Shown one piece after another: positions 8,603 through 16,523 of a DNA stretch of 64,000 nucleotides; positions within the stretch are counted from its first letter, which is position 1, and the number at the start of each line of letters is the position of its first letter. The position numbers and the translations under genes were made by a program. This stretch comes from Cryobacterium frigoriphilum. Lineage in GTDB: Bacteria; Actinomycetota; Actinomycetes; Actinomycetales; Microbacteriaceae. The DNA is taken from assembly GCF_004403305.1 (NCBI RefSeq), contig NZ_SOHE01000006.1, forward strand, positions 1-64,000. The letters are read 5' to 3'. A model generated the notes under the pieces. It did no database searches. It worked only from the letters and a program-made list of their open reading frames with translations, and was not told where the DNA came from.

Positions 8603-9859
8603 ATGAGTGCGACCGGCAGTGCGACCGGCGGTGCGACCGGCGGTGCGACCGGCGGTGCGACCGCGTTCGACGTCGTGGTCGTCGGCTCCGGCATCGTCGG
8701 CCTCGGGCACGCGCTCGCCGCCATCGACCGCGGGCTCAGCGTCGTGGTCGTCGACCGGGCGGCGACGCTCGCCGGGGCATCCGTTCGCAATTTCGGACAC
8801 CTCTGCTTCACCCCGCAGGCCGGACTCGCACGCGAGTTCGCGGCGCGGTCGCGGCCGCTCTGGCTGCGCCTGGCGACGGATGCCGACATCTGGCTGCGCG
8901 AATGCGGCACCGTGGTCGTCGCCCGGCACGCCGACGAGTTGCGAGTGCTCGCCGAAATCGCCGCGGAACGCGGTGGGGCCGCGGTCTTCGGCGGGGACCT
9001 CGCTGGTGGTCGTGCGCCGGGCCCCGAAATCGAGATGCTCGACGCCGCCGAGCTCGAGGCACGCACCCCGGTGGCCCGCGGCATTGCGGTCGGCGGCGCC
9101 TTTCTGCCCGCCGACCTGCAGGTCAACCCGCGGCAGGCCGGCGCGGCCCTCGCCGGCTACCTCGCGGGCCGCGGCGTGGAGTTTCGCTACCGCACCGCGG
9201 TCACCTCGGTGCGGGGCGGCGCGGTCGAGACGACCCGTGGCCGCATCGATGCCGGCACGGTCATCGTGGCGGTCAACCACGACATCGACCAGCTCTTTCC
9301 CGAGGTGGCCGAGCGGGTCGGCATTCGCCGCTGCGGACTCGACATGCTGCGCGTCGATGCGGGCCTCGCGGCGCCGCTGGGTGCCCCGCTGCTGACCGGC
9401 TGGTCGCTGCTGCGCTACGCCGCCTTTGCCGCGGCGCCCTCGGCGGCGGCGCTGCGCGACCGACTGCACCGGGAGCATCCCTCGCTCGCCGCGCTGGATC
9501 TGAATCAGATGTACACGCAACTGCCCGACGGCAGCCTGATCGTGGGCGACACCCACTATCGCGGCGATGCCGTGGCGCCCTTTCAGGCCGAGGGGGCGTT
9601 CGACGCGCTGCTCGACCTGACCGCCGAGCTGTTTGCGGTGCCGCGGCCGCGCGTCATCGAACGCTGGCAGGGCGTCTATGCGTCCGGGCCGGATGACTTT
9701 CTCATCGACCAGCCGGAACCGGGCGTGCACCTCGTCGCCGCGACGACCGGCATCGGCATGACGACCGGTCTCGGACTCGCCGAGAGTGTCATTGCCGGAT
9801 TGTACGAATCTGCCAGTTCCGAACCTCTCCTCACACCTCCCACGAAAGGCACACCATGA
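8603..9859 (+). CDS. FAD-dependent oxidoreductase, TIGR03364-like (phosphonate-linked)
   Basis: A 418-residue DAO-superfamily flavoenzyme. The FAD dinucleotide motif FDVVVVGSGIVGLGHALAA starts near residue 21 and ends in a VVVDRA acidic strand; the C-terminal VAATTGIGMTTGLGLAES closes the FAD site. RNFGHLCFTPQ and the location just before a phosphonatase-like HAD gene fit the clade known (from recall, TIGR03364) to neighbour phosphonatase-like proteins. A plausible role is oxidising an aminoethylphosphonate-type amine to phosphonoacetaldehyde. The first ~20 residues are a GATG repeat from 12-bp tandem units. ATG at 8603 is preferred; an in-frame GTG at 8582 is possible. Its stop overlaps the next start (ATGA). 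Confidence 0.72.
   Translation: MSATGSATGGATGGATGGATAFDVVVVGSGIVGLGHALAAIDRGLSVVVVDRAATLAGASVRNFGHLCFTPQAGLAREFAARSRPLWLRLATDADIWLRECGTVVVARHADELRVLAEIAAERGGAAVFGGDLAGGRAPGPEIEMLDAAELEARTPVARGIAVGGAFLPADLQVNPRQAGAALAGYLAGRGVEFRYRTAVTSVRGGAVETTRGRIDAGTVIVAVNHDIDQLFPEVAERVGIRRCGLDMLRVDAGLAAPLGAPLLTGWSLLRYAAFAAAPSAAALRDRLHREHPSLAALDLNQMYTQLPDGSLIVGDTHYRGDAVAPFQAEGAFDALLDLTAELFAVPRPRVIERWQGVYASGPDDFLIDQPEPGVHLVAATTGIGMTTGLGLAESVIAGLYESASSEPLLTPPTKGTP
8606..8665 (+). repeat. 12-bp tandem repeat, five units
   Basis: GGTGCGACCGGC (first units AGTGCGACCGGC) is repeated about five times in frame, coding an Ala-Thr-Gly-Gly stretch before the FAD motif. Copy number could change by slippage without breaking the frame. 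Confidence 0.85.
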
Positions 9860-10683
9860 CCATCAGTGACGGAACCTTTATCGCCGACGCCACCGACATC
9901 GACGCCGAGCAGCACGACGCCGGGCAGCACGACGCCGGGCAGCACGAGACCGAGCAGTACGAGTCCGAAGAATACGACGACGACTTCGAGGAGCTCGACG
10001 TCGAACTTGTCGTGCTCGACATGGCGGGCACGACCGTGCGCGACGACGGGCTCGTCGAGCGGGCCTTTGTTGTTGCCGCGCGCGCCGTGGGTCTCGCCAC
10101 GACAGATGACGCCCTCGAGGCCGCGCTCGACTACGTGCGCGAGACCATGGGGCAGTCCAAGATTCAGGTCTTCCGCGCCCTGACCGAGAGCGAAGACGAC
10201 GCCGCCGCCGCGAATTTGGCCTTCGAGGCGGCCTATCTCGACCTCGTCGTCGAGGCAGGAGTGACGGGAATCGAGGGCGCCGAAGAGCTCTTTCGCGAGC
10301 TGCGCGACTACGGCGTGAAGATTGCGCTGACCACGGGGTTCTCGCGCGCCACCCAGGACGCCCTGCTCGACGCGCTCGGCTGGGCCGACCTGATCGACCT
10401 CACCCTCTGCCCCGGCGAGGCCGGCCGCGGCCGGCCCTTTCCCGACCTCAACCTCACGGCCCTCCTGCGCACCGGGGCCACGAGCGTCGCCGGCATGGTC
10501 GTCGTCGGTGACACCGCGAGCGACATGCTCGCCGGCGTCAACGCGGGCGCCGGCCTGGTCGTCGGGGTGCTGAGCGGCACCCACGACGAAGAGACCCTCG
10601 AAGACGCGGGTGCCGACGTGATCATCGACAGCATCGCCGACCTCGCCGAGATGCTCGGCCTGCGCGACGGCGACGAGGACTAA
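9856..10683 (+). CDS. Phosphonatase-like HAD hydrolase with acidic N-terminal repeat
   Basis: A 275-residue HAD-superfamily hydrolase. The nucleophile motif is LDMAGTTV (Asp55), matching the DxAGT of phosphonoacetaldehyde hydrolase rather than the usual HAD DxDGT. In the cap, MGQSKIQVFRAL (Lys102) lines up with the Schiff-base lysine segment MGLLKIDHVRAL of Bacillus PhnX, and VVVGDTASDMLAG gives the magnesium-binding acidic motif. Likely reaction: C-P bond hydrolysis of phosphonoacetaldehyde or a similar phosphonate. The first ~48 residues are an added acidic tail made of 15-bp repeats (DAEQH, DAGQH). Translationally coupled to the flavoenzyme. No phosphonate ABC transporter is in view. Confidence 0.72.
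   Translation: MTISDGTFIADATDIDAEQHDAGQHDAGQHETEQYESEEYDDDFEELDVELVVLDMAGTTVRDDGLVERAFVVAARAVGLATTDDALEAALDYVRETMGQSKIQVFRALTESEDDAAAANLAFEAAYLDLVVEAGVTGIEGAEELFRELRDYGVKIALTTGFSRATQDALLDALGWADLIDLTLCPGEAGRGRPFPDLNLTALLRTGATSVAGMVVVGDTASDMLAGVNAGAGLVVGVLSGTHDEETLEDAGADVIIDSIADLAEMLGLRDGDED
9901..9960 (+). repeat. 15-bp degenerate tandem repeat
   Basis: Four units of GACGCCGGGCAGCAC and variants code DAEQH-DAGQH-DAGQH-ETEQY, all in frame, ahead of the HAD catalytic core. Confidence 0.8.
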
Positions 10684-10704
10684 CCTCACTCGGCGACGCG
10701 GTTC

Positions 10705-10779
10705 GCGTCGCGGCACTCGTTAGGCGTCGCGGCACTCGTTGTAACGAGTGCCACGAGCGCGGATGAGTGCCGTGAGCGC
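10705..10779. repeat. Double-armed inverted repeat between convergent genes
   Basis: GCGTCGCGGCACTCGTT occurs twice in direct orientation (10705-10721 and 10724-10740), then AACGAGTGCCACGAGCGC and GGATGAGTGCCGTGAGCGC run in the opposite sense. The whole could fold into one strong hairpin and end transcription from both sides. Confidence 0.65.
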
Positions 10780-10822
10780 GCGCGATCGAGGCGAGCAGTG
10801 CCGCGAGAAGCGACGGATGCGC

Positions 10823-11284
10823 TCAGCTGGCGCCGCCGGGCGGCCCGGCGGTCATCAGCACGGTCATCACGGAGATCAGTCCGAGCACCAGTACTGTCGT
10901 GAACAGCACGGGGCGCGCGAGCATCCAGCGCAGCAGGCCACTGACCCGGGTGTGATCGCGGGGATCGTCGGTGCGTGCACGGCGCCAGGCGCCGTCGAGC
11001 AGGCCGTTCTTTTCGAGCCCGCGGTCGAGGGGGATCGTGCCGAACGGAACGATCGCGGTGACCATGGCAATCGCGGTGAGCTTCGGGCCCCAGTGCTGGT
11101 TGACGCCCACCAGCAGGGCCGTCATGCCGAAGGCGATGAAGACGAGGCCGTGCAGAAACCCGCCGACCTGCACTCCCAGCTCGCCGACCTGCAGCACGTA
11201 TTTGCCGAGCATTCCGGCGATCAACAGCGCCCAGGTGACGGCTTCGGCAATGGCGACGGAACGAAACAGCAGGCGTGGGGTCAT
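10823..11284 (-). CDS. DUF3817 domain membrane protein
   Basis: A 153-residue protein with the DUF3817 pattern: an opening LLFRSVAIAEAVTWALLIAGMLGKY helix, GGFLHGLVFIAFGMTALLV, and a WGPKLTAIAMVTAIVPFGTIPLD segment, followed by a polar RRARTDDPRDH stretch and a last helix (LFTTVLVLGLISVMTVLM). About four membrane segments. The family is widespread in actinobacteria as an uncharacterised integral membrane protein; nothing here tells its function. It is convergent with the HAD gene and divergent from the TetR gene. Confidence 0.8.
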   Translation of the reverse strand: MTPRLLFRSVAIAEAVTWALLIAGMLGKYVLQVGELGVQVGGFLHGLVFIAFGMTALLVGVNQHWGPKLTAIAMVTAIVPFGTIPLDRGLEKNGLLDGAWRRARTDDPRDHTRVSGLLRWMLARPVLFTTVLVLGLISVMTVLMTAGPPGGAS

Positions 11285-11325
11285 GATGACTCATCGTCGC
11301 AGCCTCACCTGAGCAAGTCCCCGTC

Positions 11326-11388
11326 CCGCGAGAGCGGGTGAATCGTCGTTCTGGCCGCGGCTGACCGACGATTCAGCCGCTCTCGCGG
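11326..11388. repeat. Inverted-repeat family 1, copy 3
   Basis: Left arm CCGCGAGAGCGGGTGAATCG then TCG (11326-11348), right arm CGACGATTCAGCCGCTCTCG then CGG (11366-11388). Here it lies between divergent genes, where a terminator role is not obvious. Confidence 0.75.
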
Positions 11389-11440
11389 CGCGGGCGGCTT
11401 CGGGTTTGCCGAGAAACTTGCGGCAACGCAAAGTTGCAGT

Positions 11441-11454
11441 TGCGCAATTACGCA
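11441..11454. promoter_or_regulatory. TetR operator candidate
   Basis: TGCGCAATTACGCA is a 14-bp near-palindrome (12 of 14 positions) 20 nt before the tetR start. It is flanked by further TTGC/GCAA half-sites (CTTGCGGCAACGCAAAG, TGATTGCAAG). The spot fits autorepression by the TetR protein of the efflux operon. Confidence 0.5.
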
Positions 11455-11474
11455 GTGATTGCAAGAATTACAGC

Positions 11475-12134
11475 ATGATCACCGATCCCAGTCTCGGCCT
11501 GCGCGACCGCAAGCGCCTCGAAACGCGCGCCCGGCTCGAAGAGGCCGCCGTCACGCTCGTGCTGCGCGACGGCCTCGAGCAGACCACCGTTGACGCCATC
11601 AGCGACCTCGCCGACGTGTCGCCGCGCACCTTCTTCAACTATTTCGACAGCAAAGACAGCGCCATCCTCGGCCTGCGCGAGATCGACATCACCGCGGGCC
11701 TGCTCGCCGACACCATCGACCGCGCCGCCGCCGACGGTCTCGTCGACGCGGTGGTGCACCTGATCCTCGACGTAATGGGTGCCCCGCTCACCCGCTCCAC
11801 CATCAAAGAAGACCGGATGGAAATAGTGCGGCGCCACCCGCACCTGCTCGCCGGCCAGCTCGCCCAGTTCACCCAGCTCGCGGCGCAGCTGACCGAGGCC
11901 GTGCAGGTTCTGCTCGCCCGGGACCCGCGGTACGCCGGCCAGAACGAGGCCGACCGGGCGGCATCCGCCGACGTCGTGCTCTCGCTCTGCGGCGGCGCCG
12001 TGCGCGCCGCCGTGAAGGAATGGGCCGCGGATGCCGCCGCCGTCAGCGCGCGCTTCGACACCGCGAGCACCAGCCACCGACTTGAATTCCGAGCAATCTC
12101 GCTCGCCAGAGAGGTACTAGACAAACTTTCATGA
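11475..12134 (+). CDS. TetR/AcrR family regulator of the adjacent exporter
   Basis: A 219-residue TetR-family repressor. The helix-turn-helix is at about residues 30-55 (TTVDAISDLADVSPRTFFNYFDSKD), with the ligand-binding domain after it. ATG at 11475 is chosen because it places the HTH at the usual distance from the N-terminus. Its stop overlaps the start of the MFS gene (ATGA), so regulator and pump are one translationally coupled unit, probably repressed at the 11441 palindrome and released by a pump substrate. Confidence 0.88.
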   Translation: MITDPSLGLRDRKRLETRARLEEAAVTLVLRDGLEQTTVDAISDLADVSPRTFFNYFDSKDSAILGLREIDITAGLLADTIDRAAADGLVDAVVHLILDVMGAPLTRSTIKEDRMEIVRRHPHLLAGQLAQFTQLAAQLTEAVQVLLARDPRYAGQNEADRAASADVVLSLCGGAVRAAVKEWAADAAAVSARFDTASTSHRLEFRAISLAREVLDKLS

Positions 12135-13792
12135 CCACCACACTCAACCGGGATGCGGCCCCTGCTGCCGCGGCCGTCGACCCGGGAGCCAAGCGCGGCA
12201 TCCTGCTCGTATTCGCCGGCCTCATGGTCACCATGCTGCTCGCCTCGCTCGACCAGACCATCTTCAGCACCGCCCTGCCCACGATCGTGGGCGAGCTCAA
12301 CGGCGTCGACCACATGCTCTGGGTGACGACCGCGTACATTCTCGCGTCGACGATCATGCTGCCCGTCTACGGCAAGCTCGGTGACCTCATCGGCCGTAAA
12401 GGCCTGTTCATCGGCGCGATCAGCATCTTCATTCTCGGCTCGATCATCGGCGGCCTCGCCCCCGACATGACCTGGCTGATCGTCGGGCGTGCGGTGCAGG
12501 GCCTCGGCGGCGGCGGCCTGATGATTCTCTCGCAGGCGATCATCGCCGACGTCGTTCCCGCCCGGGAACGCGGCAAGTACATGGGCATCATGGGCGGCGT
12601 GTTCGCGCTGTCGTCGGTGGCCGGCCCGCTGCTCGGCGGCTGGTTCACCGAGGGCATCGGCTGGCGCTGGGCGTTCTGGATGAACATCCCCCTCGGTGCC
12701 CTCGCCATCGTCACCGCGGTCTTCGTTCTGCGCCTGCCGAAGGTCGACCACGCCAAGCCCCGACTCGACGTCGCCGGCATGGGCCTGCTCGCCCTCGCCT
12801 CGACCGGTCTGGTGCTCACCACGACCTGGGGCGGCACCACCTACGCCTGGGATTCGCTGCTGATCATCGCCCTGATCGTCGTCACCATCGTCGCCGCCGC
12901 GGCCTTCGTCATGGTCGAGCGTCGGGCGCCCGAACCGATCATGCCCCTGCATCTGTTTCGCGACCGCAACTTCAACCTCACGACCATCGCCGGCCTCATC
13001 ACCGGCATCGCGATGTTCGGGGCCCTCGCCTACCTGCCGACCTATCTGCAGATGGTGACCGGCGCGAACGCCACCGAGGCCGGGTTTCTGATGATTCCGA
13101 TGATGGCCGCGCTGCTGATCAGCTCGATCGGCTCCGGCTGGCTGGTGTCGAAATTCGGCCGTTACAAGTGGATGCCGATTGCCGGCACGGTCATTGTCGG
13201 TGTCGCTCTCGTGCTGCTCTCGACCATGACGCCGACCCTGGCCGTCTGGATCCTCTGCAGCTACCTCGCCCTCATGGGCCTCGGGCTCGGCCTCAGCATG
13301 CAGATTCTCATTTTGATCGTGCAGAACAGCTTTCCGAACTCCGAGGTCGGCACCGCCACCGCGTCGAACAACTACTTCCGCCAGATCGGCGCCTCGATCG
13401 GCTCCGCCGTGGTCGGCAGCCTGTTCGCGGCCCGGCTGACCGAGCTGCTCACCGAACGTATGCCCGCCGGAGCATCCGGTGCCGGCGAGGCCAACTCGTT
13501 CACCCCCGCGATGGTGCGCGACCTGCCGGAGGCCGCCCGCCAGATCATCATCAGCGGTTACAACGATGCCCTCACCCCGGTGTTCCTCTATATGGTTCCG
13601 CTGGTCGTCGTCGCCGTCATCCTGCTGTGCTTCGTCACCGAGAAGCCGCTCGCCACCACGATCGAGCGGGACATCCTTCCCGAGAGCCTCGAGATCGACG
13701 GCGGCAACACGGTGCACCTCACGAGCGCGCGCCTCGCCGCCACCAATCAGACGAGCACCGATCAGGCGACGGATGCCCCCGTGGCCCGGTAG
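12131..13792 (+). CDS. MFS multidrug transporter, DHA2 (EmrB/QacA) type
   Basis: A 553-residue proton-antiport drug exporter with about 14 membrane helices. The DHA2 hallmark LDQTIFSTALPTIVGEL is in helix 1, the motif A loop GKLGDLIGRKG follows helix 2, and GWRWAFWMNIPLGAL marks helix 6. Helix 1 carries Asp in LASLDQT, the usual proton-coupling site. The C-terminal ~55 residues are cytoplasmic and Thr/Asp-rich. Substrates cannot be deduced. Coupled to the TetR gene upstream and convergent, after only 11 nt, with the maoC-like gene. Confidence 0.9.
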   Translation: MTTTLNRDAAPAAAAVDPGAKRGILLVFAGLMVTMLLASLDQTIFSTALPTIVGELNGVDHMLWVTTAYILASTIMLPVYGKLGDLIGRKGLFIGAISIFILGSIIGGLAPDMTWLIVGRAVQGLGGGGLMILSQAIIADVVPARERGKYMGIMGGVFALSSVAGPLLGGWFTEGIGWRWAFWMNIPLGALAIVTAVFVLRLPKVDHAKPRLDVAGMGLLALASTGLVLTTTWGGTTYAWDSLLIIALIVVTIVAAAAFVMVERRAPEPIMPLHLFRDRNFNLTTIAGLITGIAMFGALAYLPTYLQMVTGANATEAGFLMIPMMAALLISSIGSGWLVSKFGRYKWMPIAGTVIVGVALVLLSTMTPTLAVWILCSYLALMGLGLGLSMQILILIVQNSFPNSEVGTATASNNYFRQIGASIGSAVVGSLFAARLTELLTERMPAGASGAGEANSFTPAMVRDLPEAARQIIISGYNDALTPVFLYMVPLVVVAVILLCFVTEKPLATTIERDILPESLEIDGGNTVHLTSARLAATNQTSTDQATDAPVAR

Positions 13793-13803
13793 CTCGGCCA
13801 ACG

Positions 13804-14256
13804 CTATTCGACCAGTAGTGAGACCGTTTCGGCCACGCACGCGGGCCGCTTCGCTCCATCGAGCTCGATGTCGTGGCGGACGACGGCCTGGTGACCGCGC
13901 TCCGATTCCGTCACCGACAGCAGCGTCAGATGGTCGCGCACTCGCGAGCCAACCGGCACGGGGCTCGGAAACCTGACCCTGTTCAATCCGTAGTTCACGA
14001 CCATCCGCAGCCCATTGACGCGGTAGACCTGCTTGGTCAGGAACGGGATCATCGACAGGGTGAGGTACCCGTGGGCCACCGTGCGGCCAAAGGGCCCGGC
14101 GGCGGCGGCGACGGGGTCGACGTGGATCCACTGCTGGTCGCCCGTCGAATCGGCAAAGGCCTGCACCTGGTCCTGCGTGACGGTGTGCCACTCGCTCACG
14201 CCGAGCTCCTCACCCACGAGTGCCGACAGCTCGGTGACGCCCTGGATTTCGCGCAC
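13804..14256 (-). CDS. MaoC-like (R)-specific enoyl-CoA hydratase
   Basis: A 150-residue hot-dog protein. The FADSTGDQQWIHVDP segment contains the Asp and His of the R-hydratase active site, followed by GPFGRTVAHGYLTLSMIP, typical of PhaJ/MaoC hydratases that add water to crotonyl-CoA to give (R)-3-hydroxyacyl-CoA. It is the last gene of the dehydrogenase-tctC-maoC unit, 3 nt after tctC. No crotonase-type hydratase is present in the neighbourhood, so this is the probable hydration step of the pathway, feeding the R-specific SDR at 20478. Confidence 0.85.
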   Translation of the reverse strand: MREIQGVTELSALVGEELGVSEWHTVTQDQVQAFADSTGDQQWIHVDPVAAAAGPFGRTVAHGYLTLSMIPFLTKQVYRVNGLRMVVNYGLNRVRFPSPVPVGSRVRDHLTLLSVTESERGHQAVVRHDIELDGAKRPACVAETVSLLVE

Positions 14257-14259
14257 GCC

Positions 14260-15237
14260 TCAGCCCTCCAGGATCGGCCGGTACAGGGCCTGTATCTCGG
14301 CGAGGCTCTCACCGAGGGCCGTGCCGCCCTGAAACTCGGCGGGTACGAGGTTCTCCCCGAGCTGCTCGAGCACCGTGGGGTCGGTCAGACACGTCTCGAG
14401 GGCGCCTTCGAGCGCGTTCGCCAGGGGTGTCGGCAGATCGTGCGGGCCGAAAAGTCCAAAGACCGATGTCGCGTCCACGAGATCGGTGAAGCCGAGTTCC
14501 GCCAGCGTCGGCAACTCCGGCAGCCACGGCAGCCGTTCGGGCGTCGTCGCGGCCAGCGCCCGAAACGAGCCCTCATCGATGCGGGAGATGACGTCGGGGT
14601 GATCGTTGATGAAGAGCGCATCGACGTGACCACCGAGCAGGTTCGTGGTCATCTCGGCATTTCCCGCTGCGGGCACCGCCACGACCTCGACGTCGTACTG
14701 GTCCTTGAGGCGCCTGAGTTCGATCGCGGCCGGGCTCGTTGCTCCGGGAACACCCATCGTGAGGGTACCGGGGCGTTTCTCGGCCGCCGCGAAGAACGCT
14801 TCCGCGTTCTCGTAGGGGGAATCGTCACCGACGACGATGAGGGTGGGGTTCTCGGCCATCACTCCGATCGGGGTGAAGTCGTCAAGAGAATAGGCCAGGG
14901 AGTTCACCATCGGGGTCATGACGAGCGTTCCCGCGGTGCCCAGGCCGAGGGTGTAGCCGTCGGGCTTCGCGCTCGCGAGTTCCTGCATGGCCACCGCCCC
15001 GCTGCCTCCCGCCTTGTTCTGCACCACGAAGGTCTGGCCGAGACGCTCGCCGAGGCAGGACGAGATCGACCGGGCGGTGAGATCGGACGGACCACCGGCC
15101 GCGTACGGCATGAGCACCGTGACGGGCTTGGACGGGTAGGTCTCGTCGCCGCCGGTCGGGCCGGACTGGCACCCGGCCAGAGCGACGGAGAGAGCGATGA
15201 CGGCAGGCGGCAGAAGGTATCTGTGGGACTTGTTCAT
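14260..15237 (-). CDS. tctC: Tripartite tricarboxylate transporter binding lipoprotein, copy 1
   Basis: A 325-residue Bug/TctC-type extracytoplasmic binding protein. A signal peptide ends in the lipobox LAGC (Cys near residue 22), so it should be lipid-anchored. Mature blocks YPSKPVTVLMPYAAGGPSD, QNKAGGSGAVAMQELASAKPDGYTLGLG and GGHVDALFINDHPDV are family signatures. It probably binds a dicarboxylate and delivers it to TctAB, encoded 8 kb away. It is clearly paralogous to the copy at 22571 (shared VGNAEMTT or AGNAEMTT, PAEF, GGHVDALFI stretches). It lies 9 nt after the glutaryl-CoA dehydrogenase gene. Confidence 0.9.
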   Translation of the reverse strand: MNKSHRYLLPPAVIALSVALAGCQSGPTGGDETYPSKPVTVLMPYAAGGPSDLTARSISSCLGERLGQTFVVQNKAGGSGAVAMQELASAKPDGYTLGLGTAGTLVMTPMVNSLAYSLDDFTPIGVMAENPTLIVVGDDSPYENAEAFFAAAEKRPGTLTMGVPGATSPAAIELRRLKDQYDVEVVAVPAAGNAEMTTNLLGGHVDALFINDHPDVISRIDEGSFRALAATTPERLPWLPELPTLAELGFTDLVDATSVFGLFGPHDLPTPLANALEGALETCLTDPTVLEQLGENLVPAEFQGGTALGESLAEIQALYRPILEG

Positions 15238-15246
15238 GATGACCGC

Positions 15247-16413
15247 CTACCGGAATGCCGGAATGCCGGTGATGTGGCTGCCGAGGATGAGGGTGTGCAC
15301 CTCGTCGGTGCCCTCGTAGGTGCGCACGGACTCCAGGTTGTTCGCGTGCCGCAGCGGTGAATAGTCCAGGGTGATGCCGTTGCCGCCGAGAATGGATCGG
15401 GCCTCCCGGCAAATCTCGAGGGCCTCCCGCACGTTGTTGAGCTTGCCGAGCGAAATCTGCACGGGCTCGAGCACCCCGGCGTCTTTCAGGCGACCGGTGT
15501 GGATGGCGAGCAGCGTACCCTTCTGGATCTCGAGAAGCATGTTCACGAGCTTGAGCTGCGTGATCTGGTACGCCGCGAGGGGCTTATCGAACTGCATGCG
15601 GTCGAGAGAATATGCCAGAGCGACCTCGTAGCTGTCCCGGGCGGCTCCCATCGCGCCCCAGATGATGCCATAGCGGGCCTCGTTCAGACACGCGAACGGA
15701 CCCCGCAGCCCCCGCGCGCCGGGCAGCAGCGCGGTCTCAGGCAGTCGAACGTTTTCCAGCAGGATGTCGCACTGGATGGAGGCACGCATCGAGAGTTTCG
15801 CTTCGATCGGTGTCGCCGTGAACCCGCGGGTGTCGGTGGGTACGATGAAACCGCGCACGCCCTCGTCGGTCATGGCCCAGATGATCGCGATTTGGGCAAC
15901 GGATGCGAGGCCGATCCACCGCTTCGATCCGTCAAGAATCCAGCCCCCGTTTTCATCACGGCGGGCGGTCGTCGCCATGCTCGACGGATCGGAGCCCGCG
16001 GTCGGTTCGGTGAGTCCGAAGCATCCGATCAGCCGGCCGGCCGCCATCTCGGGCAGGTACCGATTCTTCTGCTCTTCGGAACCCCACTTGTGGATGCTGC
16101 TCATGGCGAGCGAGCCCTGCACGCTCACGAAGGTGCGCAGACCGGAGTCTCCGGCTTCGAGTTCCATCGCGGCGAGACCGTATTCCACGCTCGATCGGCC
16201 GGGGCACCCGTAGCCCGTGAGATGCATGCCGAGAAGTCCGAGGGCGCCCATCTGCTGCACGATCTCGAGCGGAAAATGCGCCGCTTCGTACCAATCCTTG
16301 ATGTACGGCCTGATGCTGTCCCGCACGAAGGCGCGAACCCGGTCGCGCAGTTCGATTTCTGCTGTGCTCAACAGCCCGTCAAGGTGGAGGATATCCGAAG
16401 TGGTCGCGGGCAT
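15247..16413 (-). CDS. gcdH: Glutaryl-CoA dehydrogenase
   Basis: A 388-residue acyl-CoA dehydrogenase with very strong likeness to glutaryl-CoA dehydrogenase, which oxidises and decarboxylates glutaryl-CoA to crotonyl-CoA. GYGCPG, CFGLTEPTAGSDPSSM, KLSMRAS, CLNEARYGIIWG and ARSILGGNGI are GCDH blocks; the catalytic base is Glu367 in TYEGTDEVH. Arg93 and Ser97 in GLRTFVSVQGSL align with Arg94 and Ser98 of the human enzyme, which hold the substrate's free carboxylate. It starts the dehydrogenase-tctC-maoC unit; an operator element lies 81-110 nt upstream. Electron acceptor ETF is not encoded here. Confidence 0.9.
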   Translation of the reverse strand: MPATTSDILHLDGLLSTAEIELRDRVRAFVRDSIRPYIKDWYEAAHFPLEIVQQMGALGLLGMHLTGYGCPGRSSVEYGLAAMELEAGDSGLRTFVSVQGSLAMSSIHKWGSEEQKNRYLPEMAAGRLIGCFGLTEPTAGSDPSSMATTARRDENGGWILDGSKRWIGLASVAQIAIIWAMTDEGVRGFIVPTDTRGFTATPIEAKLSMRASIQCDILLENVRLPETALLPGARGLRGPFACLNEARYGIIWGAMGAARDSYEVALAYSLDRMQFDKPLAAYQITQLKLVNMLLEIQKGTLLAIHTGRLKDAGVLEPVQISLGKLNNVREALEICREARSILGGNGITLDYSPLRHANNLESVRTYEGTDEVHTLILGSHITGIPAFR

Positions 16414-16493
16414 ATGAGTGGCTCCTTTGCCGAGTTGGCGCGCTGGGTGGCCAGCTGCACGCTCTCGACTGTGCCAGCAAATCTATTTTCGAT

Positions 16494-16523
16494 CCAATAC
16501 CAAATCACGTGTCTATTGATACC
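16494..16523 (-). promoter_or_regulatory. Shared 30-bp operator, site A (gcdH promoter)
   Basis: Read on the minus strand: GGTATCAAT-N14-GTATTGG. It overlaps the last codons of the lysR gene and precedes the gcdH-tctC-maoC unit. Both half-sites begin GGTAT about two helical turns apart. The same element with the same 14-nt gap recurs at 17510 and 22459. Confidence 0.8.

Noticed and set aside
8556-8606. A 16-codon leader peptide (GTG at 8556) whose TGA overlaps the flavoenzyme ATG
   Set aside because: The overlap is suggestive of coupling, but the peptide has no attenuator-like run of one residue and such short frames are common by chance.
11639-14191. An 850-codon open frame opposite tetR, the MFS gene and maoC
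   Set aside because: It spans several well-supported genes on the other strand and has no recognisable domain.
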